Shown piece after piece: positions 16,635 through 26,099 of a stretch of DNA of 64,000 nucleotides. The position numbers and the translations under genes were made by a program. This stretch comes from Aeromicrobium stalagmiti. GTDB taxonomy: Bacteria; Actinomycetota; Actinomycetes; Propionibacteriales; Nocardioidaceae. The stretch is from contig NZ_JABSTZ010000001.1 of assembly GCF_013283745.1 (NCBI RefSeq), positions 186,001-250,000 on the forward strand, in the 5' to 3' direction. The notes below the pieces were generated by a model that saw only the letters and a list, made by a program, of their open reading frames with translations, had not been told where the DNA came from and ran no database searches. Position 1 is the stretch's first letter. Each line of letters opens with the position of its first letter.

Positions 16635-17219
16635 ATGCCCGACTTCCGCGCGACGCCCGAGCTGGTCGGCGATCACGTCCACCTCAGGCCGATCACTGCA
16701 GCCGACGCGCCCGGCATCCTGGCCGCTGCCGACGACGACGCCGTCTTCGAGTGGCTGCTGGTCGACCGGCCGACGACGCTCAGCCAGGCGCAGTCGCTGA
16801 TCGACCACTACCTCGGCCGCACCGACCTGGTGATGTGGGCCCAGGTCGACGTCGCCTCCGGCGAGCTGGCCGGCGTGACGACCTACTACGAGATCGACCC
16901 CGAGCTGCGCACCGTGGCGATCGGGCACACCTGGCTCGGCTCGCGCTTCTGGCGCTCCGGGCTCAACACCGAGGCCAAGCTGCTGCTCCTGCGGCGGGCG
17001 TTCGACGACCTGGGCTGCGTACGCGTCGTGTGGCACACCGACATCCGCAACGAGCGGTCGCAGGACGCGATCGCCCGGCTCGGGGCGCAGCGCGAGGGCG
17101 TCATGCGCAAGCACCGCATCCGGCGCGACGGGTCGTGGCGTGACACCGTGACCTTCTCCATGACCGACGACGAGTGGCCGGCCGCCCGGGCCGCCCTGGA
17201 AGGCAGGCTCGCCCGATGA
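16635..17219 (+). CDS. GNAT family N-acetyltransferase (RimJ/RimL type)
   Basis: A 194-aa acetyltransferase with a RimJ-like layout: LVGDHVHLRPITAADAPGIL at the start, the beta4-alpha3 region AIGHTWLGSRFWRSGLNTEA for CoA binding, and the C-terminal RIRRDGSWRDTVTFSM motif typical of acyl-CoA N-acyltransferases acting on protein N-termini or small amines. A TAGGTT box ends 6 nt before the ATG, with no Shine-Dalgarno, so it is probably leaderless. Its stop overlaps the next GNAT start by 4 bp (ATGA), so the two acetyltransferases are translated together. Confidence 0.9.
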   Translation: MPDFRATPELVGDHVHLRPITAADAPGILAAADDDAVFEWLLVDRPTTLSQAQSLIDHYLGRTDLVMWAQVDVASGELAGVTTYYEIDPELRTVAIGHTWLGSRFWRSGLNTEAKLLLLRRAFDDLGCVRVVWHTDIRNERSQDAIARLGAQREGVMRKHRIRRDGSWRDTVTFSMTDDEWPAARAALEGRLAR

Positions 17220-18253
17220 CCGAGAACGACACAGGCCAGGAGCTGCCCACCCTGCCCGCCCCGTGGACCGCGCGGGTGCCCGCCTTCGCCGACATCGACG
17301 CCCTGGTCGAGCTGCGCCGTCTCGACGAGCTGCAGGGCACCGGCGGGGCGCACATCGATCCCGCCGGCATCGAGTCCGAGGTCGCCGGACAGGCCTCGTG
17401 GACCCGCCGCCAGCTCGTCGCCGTGGGCCCCGACGACGTGCCCCGGGCATGGATCACGGTGCACGACCGTGCCGCCGGACGCGCGCTCATCTGGGGCTAC
17501 TTCGACCGTGACGTCGACGAGGTCGACGAGATCGCGGCGGCGTTCTACGCCTGGGCCGAGGAGACCGCGATCGGCATGGCCCGGCTGCGCGACGTCGAGC
17601 AGACCCGCCTCGACGAGAGCCCCTTCGCCGACGACTCGCGGCAGGCCGGGTGGCTCGCCGAGGCCGGCTACGCCAAGCGACGCACGTGGCTGCACATGGA
17701 GCGTCCGGTCACCGCCGACGACGCGGCGCTCGAGCCGCGGGCCGGCGTGACGGTCCGCCCCGTGGAGCGACACGAGAACGGCTTCCCGGTGGCGGCCGAC
17801 CTGCAGATCGTCCACCAGATGCTCGAGGAGTCGTTCGAGGACCACTTCAACTCCTACCGCGAGAGCTTCCCCGAGTTCGTCCAGCGGCTCCGCGAGGAGC
17901 CCGGCCACAGCTGGGACCACTGGTGGCTCGCCTACGTCGAGCCCGAGGACGGAGGCGAACCGGTCGCCGCCGGCACCGTCGTCTGCTCGGTCGTCTCGGC
18001 ACCCGAGGGTGGGTCCGAGGGGTCCTACGTCGAGTACATCGGCGTCAACCGCGCCGCCCGCGGTCGCGGAGTCGCCAAGTCGCTGCTCGGCACCGTCATC
18101 GCCGACGCCGCCCAGCGCGGTCGCGACCGCGTCGGCCTCGAGGTCGATGCCGACTCCCCGACCAAGGCCGACCAGCTCTATCTCGCCCTGGGCTGGACGA
18201 CCGACTACGCGACCGACTCGTGGTTCAAGGACATCACGATCGACACCGCCTAG
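17216..18253 (+). CDS. Tandem GNAT acetyltransferase
   Basis: A 345-aa protein with two GNAT modules. The first (about 1-150) is degenerate. The second (about 175-345) holds the CoA-binding pattern VNRAARGRGVAKSLLGTVI (R-G-x-G-V/A) and a VGLEVDADSPTKADQLYLAL stretch with the usual late Tyr. This arrangement resembles mycothiol synthase MshD, but similarity in the first domain is weak, so no name is given. The ATG overlaps the upstream GNAT stop by 4 bp. It converges on the Lrp-family gene with a single base between the two stop codons. Confidence 0.85.
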   Translation: MTENDTGQELPTLPAPWTARVPAFADIDALVELRRLDELQGTGGAHIDPAGIESEVAGQASWTRRQLVAVGPDDVPRAWITVHDRAAGRALIWGYFDRDVDEVDEIAAAFYAWAEETAIGMARLRDVEQTRLDESPFADDSRQAGWLAEAGYAKRRTWLHMERPVTADDAALEPRAGVTVRPVERHENGFPVAADLQIVHQMLEESFEDHFNSYRESFPEFVQRLREEPGHSWDHWWLAYVEPEDGGEPVAAGTVVCSVVSAPEGGSEGSYVEYIGVNRAARGRGVAKSLLGTVIADAAQRGRDRVGLEVDADSPTKADQLYLALGWTTDYATDSWFKDITIDTA

Positions 18254-18254
18254 G

Positions 18255-18722
18255 TCACTCGGCCAGCCTGCCCCTCTTGTGCTCGAAGATCAGGTTGGTC
18301 TCGGTGAGGGCCACCTCGGGCGCCGAGCTCAGGTGGTCGACGACGAAGGCGCGCAGGTCCTCCGGGTCGCGGGCCGCGACGTGCACGTGGAAGTCGTCGG
18401 CACCGGCGAGGAAGTAGACGTTGAGCACCTCGGTCATGCGAGCGAGCCGGTCGGAGAAGTCGTTGATCGCGCCGCGGGCGTCGCTGCGCAGGCGGACCGC
18501 GATCATGGCCTGGATCGGTCGGCCGAACCACGCAGGATCGACCTCGGCGTGGAAGCCGGCGATGACGCCACGGTCGACCAGGCTGCGCAGCCGGGTCAGA
18601 CAGGTGGACGCCGCGATGCCCACCTTCTCGGCCAGGGCGTTGTTGGGCAGCCGCCCCTGACGACGCAACGCGGCCACGATCCGTTCGTCGATGTCGTCGA
18701 GCTCGCGAACATCCTTCGCCAT
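18255..18722 (-). CDS. Lrp/AsnC-family regulator of ald
   Basis: A 155-aa feast/famine regulator. An N-terminal HTH (LDDIDERIVAALRRQGRLPNNALAEKVG, spanning about residues 7-34) is followed by the RAM ligand domain with VYFLAGADDFHVHVAARD. It is transcribed away from ald, the arrangement of AldR in mycobacteria, which activates or represses alanine dehydrogenase according to alanine level. A short inverted repeat TCTGA-CTGC-TCAGA (18753-18766) in the shared promoter region is a possible binding site. Confidence 0.92.
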   Translation of the reverse strand: MAKDVRELDDIDERIVAALRRQGRLPNNALAEKVGIAASTCLTRLRSLVDRGVIAGFHAEVDPAWFGRPIQAMIAVRLRSDARGAINDFSDRLARMTEVLNVYFLAGADDFHVHVAARDPEDLRAFVVDHLSSAPEVALTETNLIFEHKRGRLAE

Positions 18723-18752
18723 GGGGGCTCCCTCGGGGTCGATATCTGCGGA

Positions 18753-18766
18753 TCTGACTGCTCAGA
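18753..18766. promoter_or_regulatory. Candidate Lrp-type operator
   Basis: The inverted repeat TCTGA-CTGC-TCAGA lies 31 bp upstream of the Lrp-family start codon, in the 146-bp divergent region before ald. It is short and could arise by chance; place and partner gene are the main support. Confidence 0.35.
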
Positions 18767-18868
18767 CAGAGTTTACAGAATCTTCTTCACGCTGTTGCCA
18801 GCACTTCCGCAGAACCTTCACCATGGAGGTCTCACCCCACGGATTCGAATCGCTCTGAAGGAGCAACC

Positions 18869-19978
18869 ATGCTGGTCGGCGTCCCCCGCGAGATCAAGAA
18901 CCACGAGTACCGCGTCGCCATCACGCCGGCCGGCGTGCACGAGCTGGTCCGGCACGGTCACGACGTCGTGATCGAGCTGGGCGCGGGCCTCGGCTCCTCC
19001 ATCACCGATGACGAGTACGTCGCGGCCGGCGCCAAGATCCTCGACACCGCCGACGAGGTCTGGGCCACCGCCGACCTGGTGCTCAAGGTCAAGGAGCCCA
19101 TCGCCGAGGAGTACGGCCGCATGCGCGCCGGGCAGACGCTCTTCACCTACCTGCACCTCGCCGCCTCGCGCGAGTGCACCGACGCGCTCCTGGCATCGGG
19201 CACCACGTCGATCGCCTACGAGACGGTGCAGCTGCCCGACCGCTCGCTGCCGCTGCTGGCACCGATGTCCGAGGTCGCCGGCCGGCTCGCACCGCAGGTC
19301 GGCTTCCAGCACCTGATGGCCAGCAACGGCGGCCGCGGAGTGCTGCCGGGCGGCGTCCCCGGCGTCTATCCCGCCGACGTCGTGGTCATCGGTGCCGGCG
19401 TCTCCGGCGTCAACGCGGCCGAGGTCGCACGGGGCATGGGCGCCCGGGTCGAGATCCTCGACCTCGACGTGGCCAAGCTGCGCGCCGTCGACGCCCGCTT
19501 CCAGGGCATGATCACGACCGTCGCGTCCAACGCGTACGCCGTCGAGAAGGCCGTCAAGGAGGCCGACCTGGTCATCGGTGCCGTGCTGGTGCCCGGCGCC
19601 AAGGCCCCCACCATCGTCAGCGACGACCTCGTCGCGCAGATGCGACCCGGCTCGGTGCTGGTCGACATCGCGATCGACCAGGGCGGCTGCTTCGAGAGCT
19701 CACGGGCCACGACGCACGACGACCCGACGTTCCGGGTCCACGACTCGATCTTCTACTGCGTCGCCAACATGCCCGGCGCGGTGCCGCGCACCTCGACGTA
19801 CGCCCTGACCAACGTCACGCTGCCCTATGCGGTCGCGCTGGCCGACAAGGGCTGGCGCCAGGCCGTCGCCGACGACGCGGCCCTCGCCGGCGGTCTCAGC
19901 ACCCACGAGGGCAAGCTCGTCAACGGCCCCGTGGGCGAGGCGCTCGGCCTCGAGGTCACCCCGCTCAGCGCGCTCTGA
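18869..19978 (+). CDS. ald: Alanine dehydrogenase
   Basis: A 369-aa NAD-dependent enzyme that interconverts L-alanine with pyruvate and ammonia. It begins [20 protein letters not shown], the standard Ald N-terminus. The catalytic His lies in FTYLHLAAS, the conserved Lys in LVLKVKEP, and the nucleotide fold in [21 protein letters not shown] Shine-Dalgarno (GAAGGAG) precedes the ATG by 6 nt. The divergent Lrp-family gene is the likely regulator. It serves nitrogen assimilation or alanine catabolism and may help redox balance under low oxygen, as known in mycobacteria. Confidence 0.97.
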   Translation: MLVGVPREIKNHEYRVAITPAGVHELVRHGHDVVIELGAGLGSSITDDEYVAAGAKILDTADEVWATADLVLKVKEPIAEEYGRMRAGQTLFTYLHLAASRECTDALLASGTTSIAYETVQLPDRSLPLLAPMSEVAGRLAPQVGFQHLMASNGGRGVLPGGVPGVYPADVVVIGAGVSGVNAAEVARGMGARVEILDLDVAKLRAVDARFQGMITTVASNAYAVEKAVKEADLVIGAVLVPGAKAPTIVSDDLVAQMRPGSVLVDIAIDQGGCFESSRATTHDDPTFRVHDSIFYCVANMPGAVPRTSTYALTNVTLPYAVALADKGWRQAVADDAALAGGLSTHEGKLVNGPVGEALGLEVTPLSAL

Positions 19979-20032
19979 GGCGGACCGCCGGCTCGGGCTG
20001 CCACATCGGCGGTCCCGGGGTTCAATGACCCC

Positions 20033-20257
20033 ATGGCCTCCGACGACGCGGGACGACCCGGCGACGCCGAGCTGACCATCGCCGTCCGGGCGGGCCTCGT
20101 CGCGGTCGTCGGCTGGTTCTTCGCCGATCTCGTGTCGGGCCTGACGTCGCCGACCGGTCTCTCGCTCACGTTCCTGCTGTGGCTCCTGACGTTCCTCGCC
20201 GCGGCACGGGCCCTCCTCGCGGTGTCGATCGGTCTCTGGCGTCGCAGCCACGGCTGA
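20033..20257 (+). CDS. Small two-helix membrane protein
   Basis: A 74-aa protein with an acidic start and two predicted membrane helices (about residues 21-38 and 44-66), ending with a basic IGLWRRSHG. Start ATG at 20033. It lies between ald and a convergent MFS gene and has no recognised family. Coding is supported by GC-skewed third positions and a clean frame, but its small size keeps confidence moderate. Confidence 0.6.
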   Translation: MASDDAGRPGDAELTIAVRAGLVAVVGWFFADLVSGLTSPTGLSLTFLLWLLTFLAAARALLAVSIGLWRRSHG

Positions 20258-20269
20258 CCGTGGGACGGG

Positions 20270-21490
20270 TCAGTAGCCCTGGTCGACCGGGACGGCCTCG
20301 CGCAGGGCCTTGTTGGACGTCAGCGCGATGACCACCGCCAGACCCGCCGCCGCGACCGTGACCGCGAACGCGGCGGTGTGCCCGTTGACGTCGGCGAGCC
20401 GGCCGGCCAGGGCGGCACCCAGCGCGTAGCCGATGCCGGTCGCTCCCGCGAGCATCGTCATCGCGGTGCTGACCTTGTGCACCGGCACGAGGATGCCGGC
20501 GAGGGCGAAGTTGCTGATCATGTAGGGCGCGACGGCGAAGCCGAGCAGCGCGATGACGCCGATCAGGCTCGGCAGGGAGTCGACGAGCAGCAGCGGCGAC
20601 GCCAGCACCAGCAGCCCGATCGCCGCGACGGCCATGCGCGTCGCGTAGAGCACCCGCTCGGGCAGACCCGTCACCGCGAGCCCCGCGATGACGCTGCCGA
20701 TGCCGAGCACCGCGTGGATCAGGCCGGCGAGGCCCGCCTGGCCCTCGGCCGTCGCGAGCACCGTCGTGCCGGTCTGCACGCTGCCGAAGATCATCCCGAT
20801 GCACAGCTGAGCCAGCACCAGGACCACGAAGACGCCCGTCCAGAGAGGCTCGGCTCCGCCCCCTCCGGTGAGGGTCCGACGCGCGACCAGCGCCGACGTG
20901 GGGTGCAGCGCGAACCACGAGCCGAACACCGCGAGCAGGCCCGCGGCGGCCAGCAGCGCGCCGGACGGCTCGGCGACGATCGCCAGCACGCCGATCGTGG
21001 CGGGGCCGAGCACGAACGAGGCCTCGTCGGCGGCACCCTCGTACGAGAAGGCCGCGTCGACGAGTCGCCGCTGGTCGCCCTTGTCGCGGGTGATCGGACG
21101 CCACCGGACCCGGGCGAGCGGGCCCACCTGCGGCATCGCGAAGCCGGTGAGCGCAGCCATCGCGAAGATCGCGCCCTGCGACGCCTCGGGATCGGTGACC
21201 GCGACGACGCCGGCGAGTCCGGCGGCACCCACGAGCGACTGGACCAGCACGACGGGGCGCTGGCCGAAGCGGTCTGACAGCGAGCCGAAGATCGGCGAGC
21301 CGACCGCGTTGGCGACCGCGAGGATGCCGGCCGCGGCGCCGCCGACGCCGTAGCGACCGGTCGCCTCGCTGACCAGGACGAGGACTCCGAGCTGGCTCAT
21401 GGCAAGCGGAATTCGCCCGAGGAAGGCTACGAGGATGTAGGCGGGCCCGACGATCCGCAGGAGTGCGCGGTAGGCGGCGATTGCTGACAC
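20270..21490 (-). CDS. MFS transporter
   Basis: A 406-aa major facilitator protein with 12 predicted helices. The loop between helices 2 and 3 reads [16 protein letters not shown], the classic motif A (GxLaDrxGxkxxl). A late Pro/Gly-rich region and a central cytoplasmic loop are in the expected places. The GTG start (21490) follows a TAGGAT box at a 9-nt distance. Substrate is unknown; drug efflux-type permeases have similar length. It is divergent from a second MFS gene that starts 58 bp away. Confidence 0.88.
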   Translation of the reverse strand: MSAIAAYRALLRIVGPAYILVAFLGRIPLAMSQLGVLVLVSEATGRYGVGGAAAGILAVANAVGSPIFGSLSDRFGQRPVVLVQSLVGAAGLAGVVAVTDPEASQGAIFAMAALTGFAMPQVGPLARVRWRPITRDKGDQRRLVDAAFSYEGAADEASFVLGPATIGVLAIVAEPSGALLAAAGLLAVFGSWFALHPTSALVARRTLTGGGGAEPLWTGVFVVLVLAQLCIGMIFGSVQTGTTVLATAEGQAGLAGLIHAVLGIGSVIAGLAVTGLPERVLYATRMAVAAIGLLVLASPLLLVDSLPSLIGVIALLGFAVAPYMISNFALAGILVPVHKVSTAMTMLAGATGIGYALGAALAGRLADVNGHTAAFAVTVAAAGLAVVIALTSNKALREAVPVDQGY

Positions 21491-21548
21491 AGCCGAACCA
21501 TCCTAGCGGTGATTCGGACGTCCCCTGACCGGCGGCTAGGCTCGTCGG

Positions 21549-22697
21549 GTGCCCCCCACCAGAGCCCGGATCGCGACGTTCGGCATCTTCGCGCTCAACG
21601 GCTTCGTGCTGGGCATGTGGGTCGTCAACATCCCCACGATCAAGGACCGCACGGGCGTCGACCAGGCCGACCTCGGCCTGATCCTGCTGGCGCTCGGCGC
21701 GACCGCCTGGGTCGGCATGCAGCTCGCCGGCCCCGCGATCGACCGCTTCGGCAGCCGGCCCGTCGTGACGATCGCCGCCGTGGCCCTCGCCCTGACGATC
21801 CCGGGCCCGGCGCTCGCCACCAGCGGGCTGCAGCTCGTCCTCGCCCTCATGGTCGTCGGCTTCTTCAACGGCATGGTCGACGTGGCGCAGAATGCGCAGG
21901 CCGTCGTGGTCGAGCGCGCGTACGGCCGCCCCATCATGTCGGCGTTCCACGCCCTGTTCTCGCTCGGCGGGCTGCTCGCGTCGGTGCTCGGCGGCACCCT
22001 CATCGCGCTCGACGTCGACGTGCGGGCGAGCCTGGGCGTCGCCGCGATCCTCGGGGTCGTCGTCGCCCTGTCGCTGCGGCCGTCGCTCGTGGCCGCTCCC
22101 GCGATCGTCGAGGACGCCGCCCCGCGCGGTCGCGCCCCGTGGACGTCGCGCGTCCTGCTGCTCGGGCTGCTCGCCTTCGCCCTGCTGCTCGGCGAGGGCG
22201 TCGCCTACGACTGGAGCACGGTGCACCTGCGCGACTCGCTCGGCTCGAGCGAGACCGTCGCCGCGTTCGCCTACGGCGCGTTCTCGATCACGATGACGAT
22301 CGTGCGCCTGTTCGCCGACCGGGTCGTGGCCGCGTGGGGTCCGGCGGTCTACGTCGGGCGAGCCGCCCTGATCGGTGCGCTCGGCCTGCTGGGCGCGGCG
22401 CTCGCCCCCAACGCCGGCCTGGCGATCGCGGCGTGGGCCGTGTTCGGCATCGGCCTCGCCGGGTGCGTGCCGCAGTTCTTCTCCGCGGCCGGCAACGTCG
22501 ACCCCGCCGCGTCGGGCACCTATCTCGCCCGGGTGACCAGCATGGGCTACATCGGCCTGCTCGCCGGGCCGTCGGTCATCGGGCTGCTGACCCACTGGAT
22601 CCCGCTGACGGCCGCGTTCGCCGTCCCCATCGCCGGGTGCCTGGCCGCGGGGCTGCTCGCGCCACGCGCGCTCGCCCCTGCCGAGGAACGGGTGTGA
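21549..22697 (+). CDS. MFS transporter (FucP/YbjJ-like)
   Basis: A 382-aa MFS protein. Opening residues lead into a helix with [20 protein letters not shown], similar to YbjJ-type permeases. The helix 2-3 loop is [17 protein letters not shown], a motif-A variant, and [16 protein letters not shown] lies in helix 4. The GTG start is 6 nt after a TAGGCT box (21537-21542), so it is probably leaderless. Its last codon and stop overlap the ung start by 4 bp (GTGTGA arrangement), so ung is translationally coupled to it. Substrate unknown. Confidence 0.87.
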   Translation: MPPTRARIATFGIFALNGFVLGMWVVNIPTIKDRTGVDQADLGLILLALGATAWVGMQLAGPAIDRFGSRPVVTIAAVALALTIPGPALATSGLQLVLALMVVGFFNGMVDVAQNAQAVVVERAYGRPIMSAFHALFSLGGLLASVLGGTLIALDVDVRASLGVAAILGVVVALSLRPSLVAAPAIVEDAAPRGRAPWTSRVLLLGLLAFALLLGEGVAYDWSTVHLRDSLGSSETVAAFAYGAFSITMTIVRLFADRVVAAWGPAVYVGRAALIGALGLLGAALAPNAGLAIAAWAVFGIGLAGCVPQFFSAAGNVDPAASGTYLARVTSMGYIGLLAGPSVIGLLTHWIPLTAAFAVPIAGCLAAGLLAPRALAPAEERV

Positions 22698-23371
22698 ACC
22701 GCCCCCTCGCCGAGCTCATGGCGCCCGACTGGGCCGAGGCGCTCGAGCCCGTCGCCGACCAGGTCGCCGCGATGGGCGAGTTCCTGCGCTCCGAGATCGC
22801 CGCGGGCCGCTCCTACCTCCCCCACGGCGACCACGTGCTACGGGCGTTCGCCGAGCCGATGTCGTCGGTCAAGGTGCTCGTCACCGGCCAGGACCCCTAC
22901 CCGACGCCCGGCCACGCCGTCGGGCTGTCGTTCTCCGTCGCGCCCGACGTCCGGCCGCTCCCCCGCAGCCTGAAGAACATCTACACCGAGCTCGAGGCCG
23001 ATCTCGGCATCCCGCCCGCACCGTCCGGCGACCTGACCCCGTGGTCGCAGCAGGGCGTCCTGCTGCTCAACCGGGTCCTGACCGTGCGCCCCGGCGAGCC
23101 CGCCAGCCACCGCGGCGAGGGGTGGGAGGCTGTCACCGAGCAGGCCATCCGGGCCCTCGCGGCACGCGGCACCCCGCTGGTCGCGATCCTGTGGGGCCGC
23201 GACGCCCAGAGCCTGCGGCCGATGCTCGGCGACGTCCCCGCGATCGAGTCCGCGCACCCCAGCCCGCTGTCCGCATCGCGCGGCTTCTTCGGCTCACGGC
23301 CGTTCAGCCGGGCCAACGAGCTGCTGGCCGCCCAGGGTGCGCCACCGGTGGACTGGCACCTCGGCCACTAG
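22694..23371 (+). CDS. ung: Uracil-DNA glycosylase
   Basis: A 225-aa family 1 enzyme that removes uracil from DNA. The water-activating loop is [19 protein letters not shown] with catalytic Asp67, the uracil-specificity region contains [16 protein letters not shown], and the Leu-intercalation loop is [18 protein letters not shown] with the catalytic His. The GTG start overlaps the upstream MFS stop. The longer open frame from 21509 is antisense-free but overlaps the MFS gene in another frame and is rejected. The stop codon (TAG) is part of the -10 box of the next gene. Confidence 0.97.
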   Translation: MNRPLAELMAPDWAEALEPVADQVAAMGEFLRSEIAAGRSYLPHGDHVLRAFAEPMSSVKVLVTGQDPYPTPGHAVGLSFSVAPDVRPLPRSLKNIYTELEADLGIPPAPSGDLTPWSQQGVLLLNRVLTVRPGEPASHRGEGWEAVTEQAIRALAARGTPLVAILWGRDAQSLRPMLGDVPAIESAHPSPLSASRGFFGSRPFSRANELLAAQGAPPVDWHLGH

Positions 23372-23380
23372 GCTGGACAC

Positions 23381-24517
23381 GTGCCCGACAACCAGCAGAT
23401 CCGCGACCGGGGCGTCGTCATCGACGAAGCCTTCGGCAACATGCAGCGCTGGGGGCTGCGGATCATCGTCATCTCCGCCGCCGCGTTCGTCATCGGCTGG
23501 AGCATCGGCCACGTCTGGATGGTGCTCTTCCCCGTCTCGATGGCCCTGCTCGTCGCGACGGTCCTCGCGCCGCCTGTCACCTTCCTGCGCAGTCGCAGCT
23601 GGCCGTCGGGCCTCGCCGCGGCGTTCGTCGTGGTCACCTTCATCGCCGCGCTCGTCGGGGTCATCACGATCCTGACGCCGCAGGTCGCCGGACAGGCCGG
23701 CCCGATCGCCGCCCAGGCGTCGAGCGGCCTGCAGAAGGTCCGCGACTGGGTCACGGGCGAGCCGCTCAACCTCTCCGACGGGCAGATCACCCGGGCGATC
23801 GAGGCGCTGCAGGACAAGCTGCAGTCGAGCGCGAGCGCGATCAGCTCCGGCATCTTCTCGACCATCAGCACCGCGACCTCGATCATCGTCAACCTCGTGC
23901 TCGTGCTCATGCTGACGTTCTTCTTCGTCAAGGACGGCCACAAGTTCCTGCCGTGGATCAACACCCTCGGCGGCCAGCGCACCGGCGCGCACCTCACCGA
24001 GGTGCTCGGCCGGGTGTGGGACACCCTCGGCGGGTTCATCCGAACCCAGACGCTGGTGGCCCTCATCGACGCGATCATCATCGGCGTCGGACTGTGGATC
24101 CTCGGCTCGCCGCTCGCCGTCCCCCTGGCGGTCATCACCTTCTTCGGCGGCTACATCCCGATCATCGGCGCCTTCGTCAGCGGCGCCGTCGCAGTGCTCG
24201 TCACGCTCGTGACCAACGACTACAAGGACGCCCTGATCGCGTTGGTCATCGTCATCGCGGTGCAGCAGCTCGAGGGCAACGTGCTCTCGCCGATGCTGCA
24301 GGGCAAGAACATGAACCTGCACCCCGCGGTCGTCCTGCTGAGCGTCACGGCCGGCGGATCCCTGTTCGGCATCACCGGGGCCTTCCTGGCCGTGCCCGTC
24401 GCGGCGAGCGTCGCCGAGATCTTCCGCTACGTCAACGAGCGCATCGACGACTCGGTCTCGGTGCTGGCGCCCAAGGAGGACGCCCGCGCCGCCGAGACCC
24501 TCGCCGGCGACGACTAG
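23381..24517 (+). CDS. AI-2E family transporter
   Basis: A 378-aa integral membrane protein of the AI-2 exporter superfamily (TqsA/YdiK/PerM group). The pattern is hydrophobic N-terminal helices, a long amphipathic stretch (about 110-170), a helix pair with LTFFFVKDGHKFLPW, and the C-terminal conserved FFGGYIPIIGAFVSG and QQLEGNVLSPMLQGK. Substrates in the family range from AI-2 to Na+ or organic acids, so none is assigned. The GTG lies 6 nt after TAGGCT (23369-23374). It converges with the ferredoxin reductase gene; the two stops share a CTAG. Confidence 0.9.
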   Translation: MPDNQQIRDRGVVIDEAFGNMQRWGLRIIVISAAAFVIGWSIGHVWMVLFPVSMALLVATVLAPPVTFLRSRSWPSGLAAAFVVVTFIAALVGVITILTPQVAGQAGPIAAQASSGLQKVRDWVTGEPLNLSDGQITRAIEALQDKLQSSASAISSGIFSTISTATSIIVNLVLVLMLTFFFVKDGHKFLPWINTLGGQRTGAHLTEVLGRVWDTLGGFIRTQTLVALIDAIIIGVGLWILGSPLAVPLAVITFFGGYIPIIGAFVSGAVAVLVTLVTNDYKDALIALVIVIAVQQLEGNVLSPMLQGKNMNLHPAVVLLSVTAGGSLFGITGAFLAVPVAASVAEIFRYVNERIDDSVSVLAPKEDARAAETLAGDD

Positions 24518-25758
24518 GCACCAGCGGCCGCACCGGCCTTCACGAGCGCCAGCTCGCGGCGCCGCTCGGCGTGCGCCAGCGCGTCGTCCCACGAGGCGCC
24601 CTTCGCGATCATCACGCGATACTTCATGATCTCGGTCTGGCCGTTGACGGTGAGCGCACCGACGAGACGGTCACCGCGGCGGTAGAGCGCGACCCACCGT
24701 CCTGCGGTCTCGGTGTCGCCGTCGACCAGCAGCACCTCGTCCGCGTCCGGCACGCCGACGAACTGGATGCGGTCGTCGTACCAGTCCGACCAGAAGTAGG
24801 GCACCGTCGCATACGGCTTGGCCTGGTCGGGGGCGATCGCGTTGCGGGCGGCTGCGGCCCCCTGCTCGGCGGCGGCGGTCCAGTTCTCCATCCGCTGGCG
24901 CGTGCCGAAGACCGGGTTGACCCAGCTCGCCACGTCGCCTGCGGCGTAGACACGCGGGACACCGGTCCAGAGCGTCTCGTCGCACACGATGCCGTCGTCG
25001 ATCGTGACGCCCGACCCCTCGAGCCACTGCGTGCTGGGAACGACCCCGATGCCCACCACCACGAGGTCGGCCGGGATGACGGTCCCGTCGTCGAGCACGA
25101 CGCGCTCCACCCGCCCGTCGCCCTCGACGGCGGCGACGCCGGTGCCGCACAGCAGACGGGTGCCGTTGCGCTCGTGCAGGCCGGCGATCGCGGCGCCCAT
25201 CGCGGTGCCGGTGGCCCGGACCAGCGGCGTCGGCAGGGCCTCGACGATCGTGACGTCCAGCCCTCTCCTCGTCGCCCCGGCAGCAACCTCCGAGCCGATG
25301 AAGCCGGCGCCGATCACGACCGTACGAGCGCCCGCCTCCAGCGCCGATCGCACCGCGACGGAGTCGTCGAGGGTGCGCAGTCCGTGGACTCCCGCCAGGT
25401 GCTCGGTGCCCGGGAGCGTCCGCAGCCGGCACCCGGTGGCGATGACCAGGGCGTCGTAGCCGATCTCGCGATCGCCGACCCGGACGACCCGCCGGTCGGT
25501 GTCGAGCCCCGTCGCCGCCTCCCCCAGCACCAGCTCGACCCCCAGCTCGTCACGCAGCACCTCCTCGGTGCGGAAGTGGGGCGGCTCGTCGTCGCTCGCG
25601 GCGAGGAACCCCTTCGACAGGGGCGGCCGGTCGTAGGGCAGGTGTGGCTCGGCGCCGACCAGGGTGATCGACCCGTCGAAGCCGGCCTTGCGCGCGGCCT
25701 CGACCGCGCGAAGACCTGCGAGCGACGCCCCGACCACCACCAGGCTCCGCACCGTCAT
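24514..25758 (-). CDS. FAD-dependent ferredoxin reductase
   Basis: A 414-aa FAD/NAD(P)H oxidoreductase of the rubredoxin/putidaredoxin reductase type. FAD binding is at VVVGASLAGLRAVEAARKAG, the conserved YDRPPLSKGFL follows, NAD binding is VVIGAGFIGSEVA, and the second FAD motif is RVYAAGDVASW. It passes electrons from NAD(P)H to the [3Fe-4S] ferredoxin encoded just upstream, whose stop overlaps its ATG (ATGA), and from there to the P450 of the same cluster. The longer frame to 25920 reads antigenically through the ferredoxin gene and is rejected. Confidence 0.95.
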   Translation of the reverse strand: MTVRSLVVVGASLAGLRAVEAARKAGFDGSITLVGAEPHLPYDRPPLSKGFLAASDDEPPHFRTEEVLRDELGVELVLGEAATGLDTDRRVVRVGDREIGYDALVIATGCRLRTLPGTEHLAGVHGLRTLDDSVAVRSALEAGARTVVIGAGFIGSEVAAGATRRGLDVTIVEALPTPLVRATGTAMGAAIAGLHERNGTRLLCGTGVAAVEGDGRVERVVLDDGTVIPADLVVVGIGVVPSTQWLEGSGVTIDDGIVCDETLWTGVPRVYAAGDVASWVNPVFGTRQRMENWTAAAEQGAAAARNAIAPDQAKPYATVPYFWSDWYDDRIQFVGVPDADEVLLVDGDTETAGRWVALYRRGDRLVGALTVNGQTEIMKYRVMIAKGASWDDALAHAERRRELALVKAGAAAGA

Positions 25759-25946
25759 GACCGGATCAGCAGGGCCTCGGTCGGGCAGCTCGCGACGGCT
25801 TCCTCGACTGCCTGGAGCTCCTCGTCGCTGATGTCCTCCTTGAGCAGGACCAGCTCTCCGTCGTCGTTGACCTCGAAGAACTCCGGCGCCATCGACTCGC
25901 AGATGCCGAGCCCCGTGCACTTCTCGAAATCGACCACTACCTTCAT
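25755..25946 (-). CDS. [3Fe-4S] ferredoxin
   Basis: A 63-aa ferredoxin with Cys10-x5-Cys16 and Cys54-Pro. The second Cys of a 4Fe cluster is replaced, so the usual three-Cys [3Fe-4S] pattern of actinobacterial P450 ferredoxins is present. ATG at 25946 is chosen because AGAGG lies about 8 nt upstream; an in-frame GTG at 25955 would leave no space for it. The acidic protein donates electrons to the P450 at 28403-29662. The stop overlaps the reductase start by 4 bp. Confidence 0.93.
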   Translation of the reverse strand: MKVVVDFEKCTGLGICESMAPEFFEVNDDGELVLLKEDISDEELQAVEEAVASCPTEALLIRS

Positions 25947-25960
25947 GTCACTCACCTCTT

Positions 25961-26080
25961 CGTCTGGTGCGAACCGGTCTGGTTCGGGTTCGTCTGGTGC
26001 GAACCGGTCTGGTTCGGGTTCGTCTGGTGCGAACCGGTCTGGTTCGGGTTCGTCTGGTGCGGGCTTGTCTGGTTCGGGCC
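25961..26080. repeat. Four tandem copies of a 30-bp unit
   Basis: Three perfect copies (25961-25990, 25991-26020, 26021-26050) and one degenerate copy (26051-26080) fill the 153-bp gap between the aldehyde dehydrogenase stop and the ferredoxin start. Within each unit GGTCTGGTTCG and GTCTGGTGCG are internally related. Translation in any frame gives Arg/Thr repeats with no protein character, so this is a non-coding spacer array just upstream of the ferredoxin. Confidence 0.9.
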
Positions 26081-26099
26081 TGGATGCGAGTCGCCCCGG

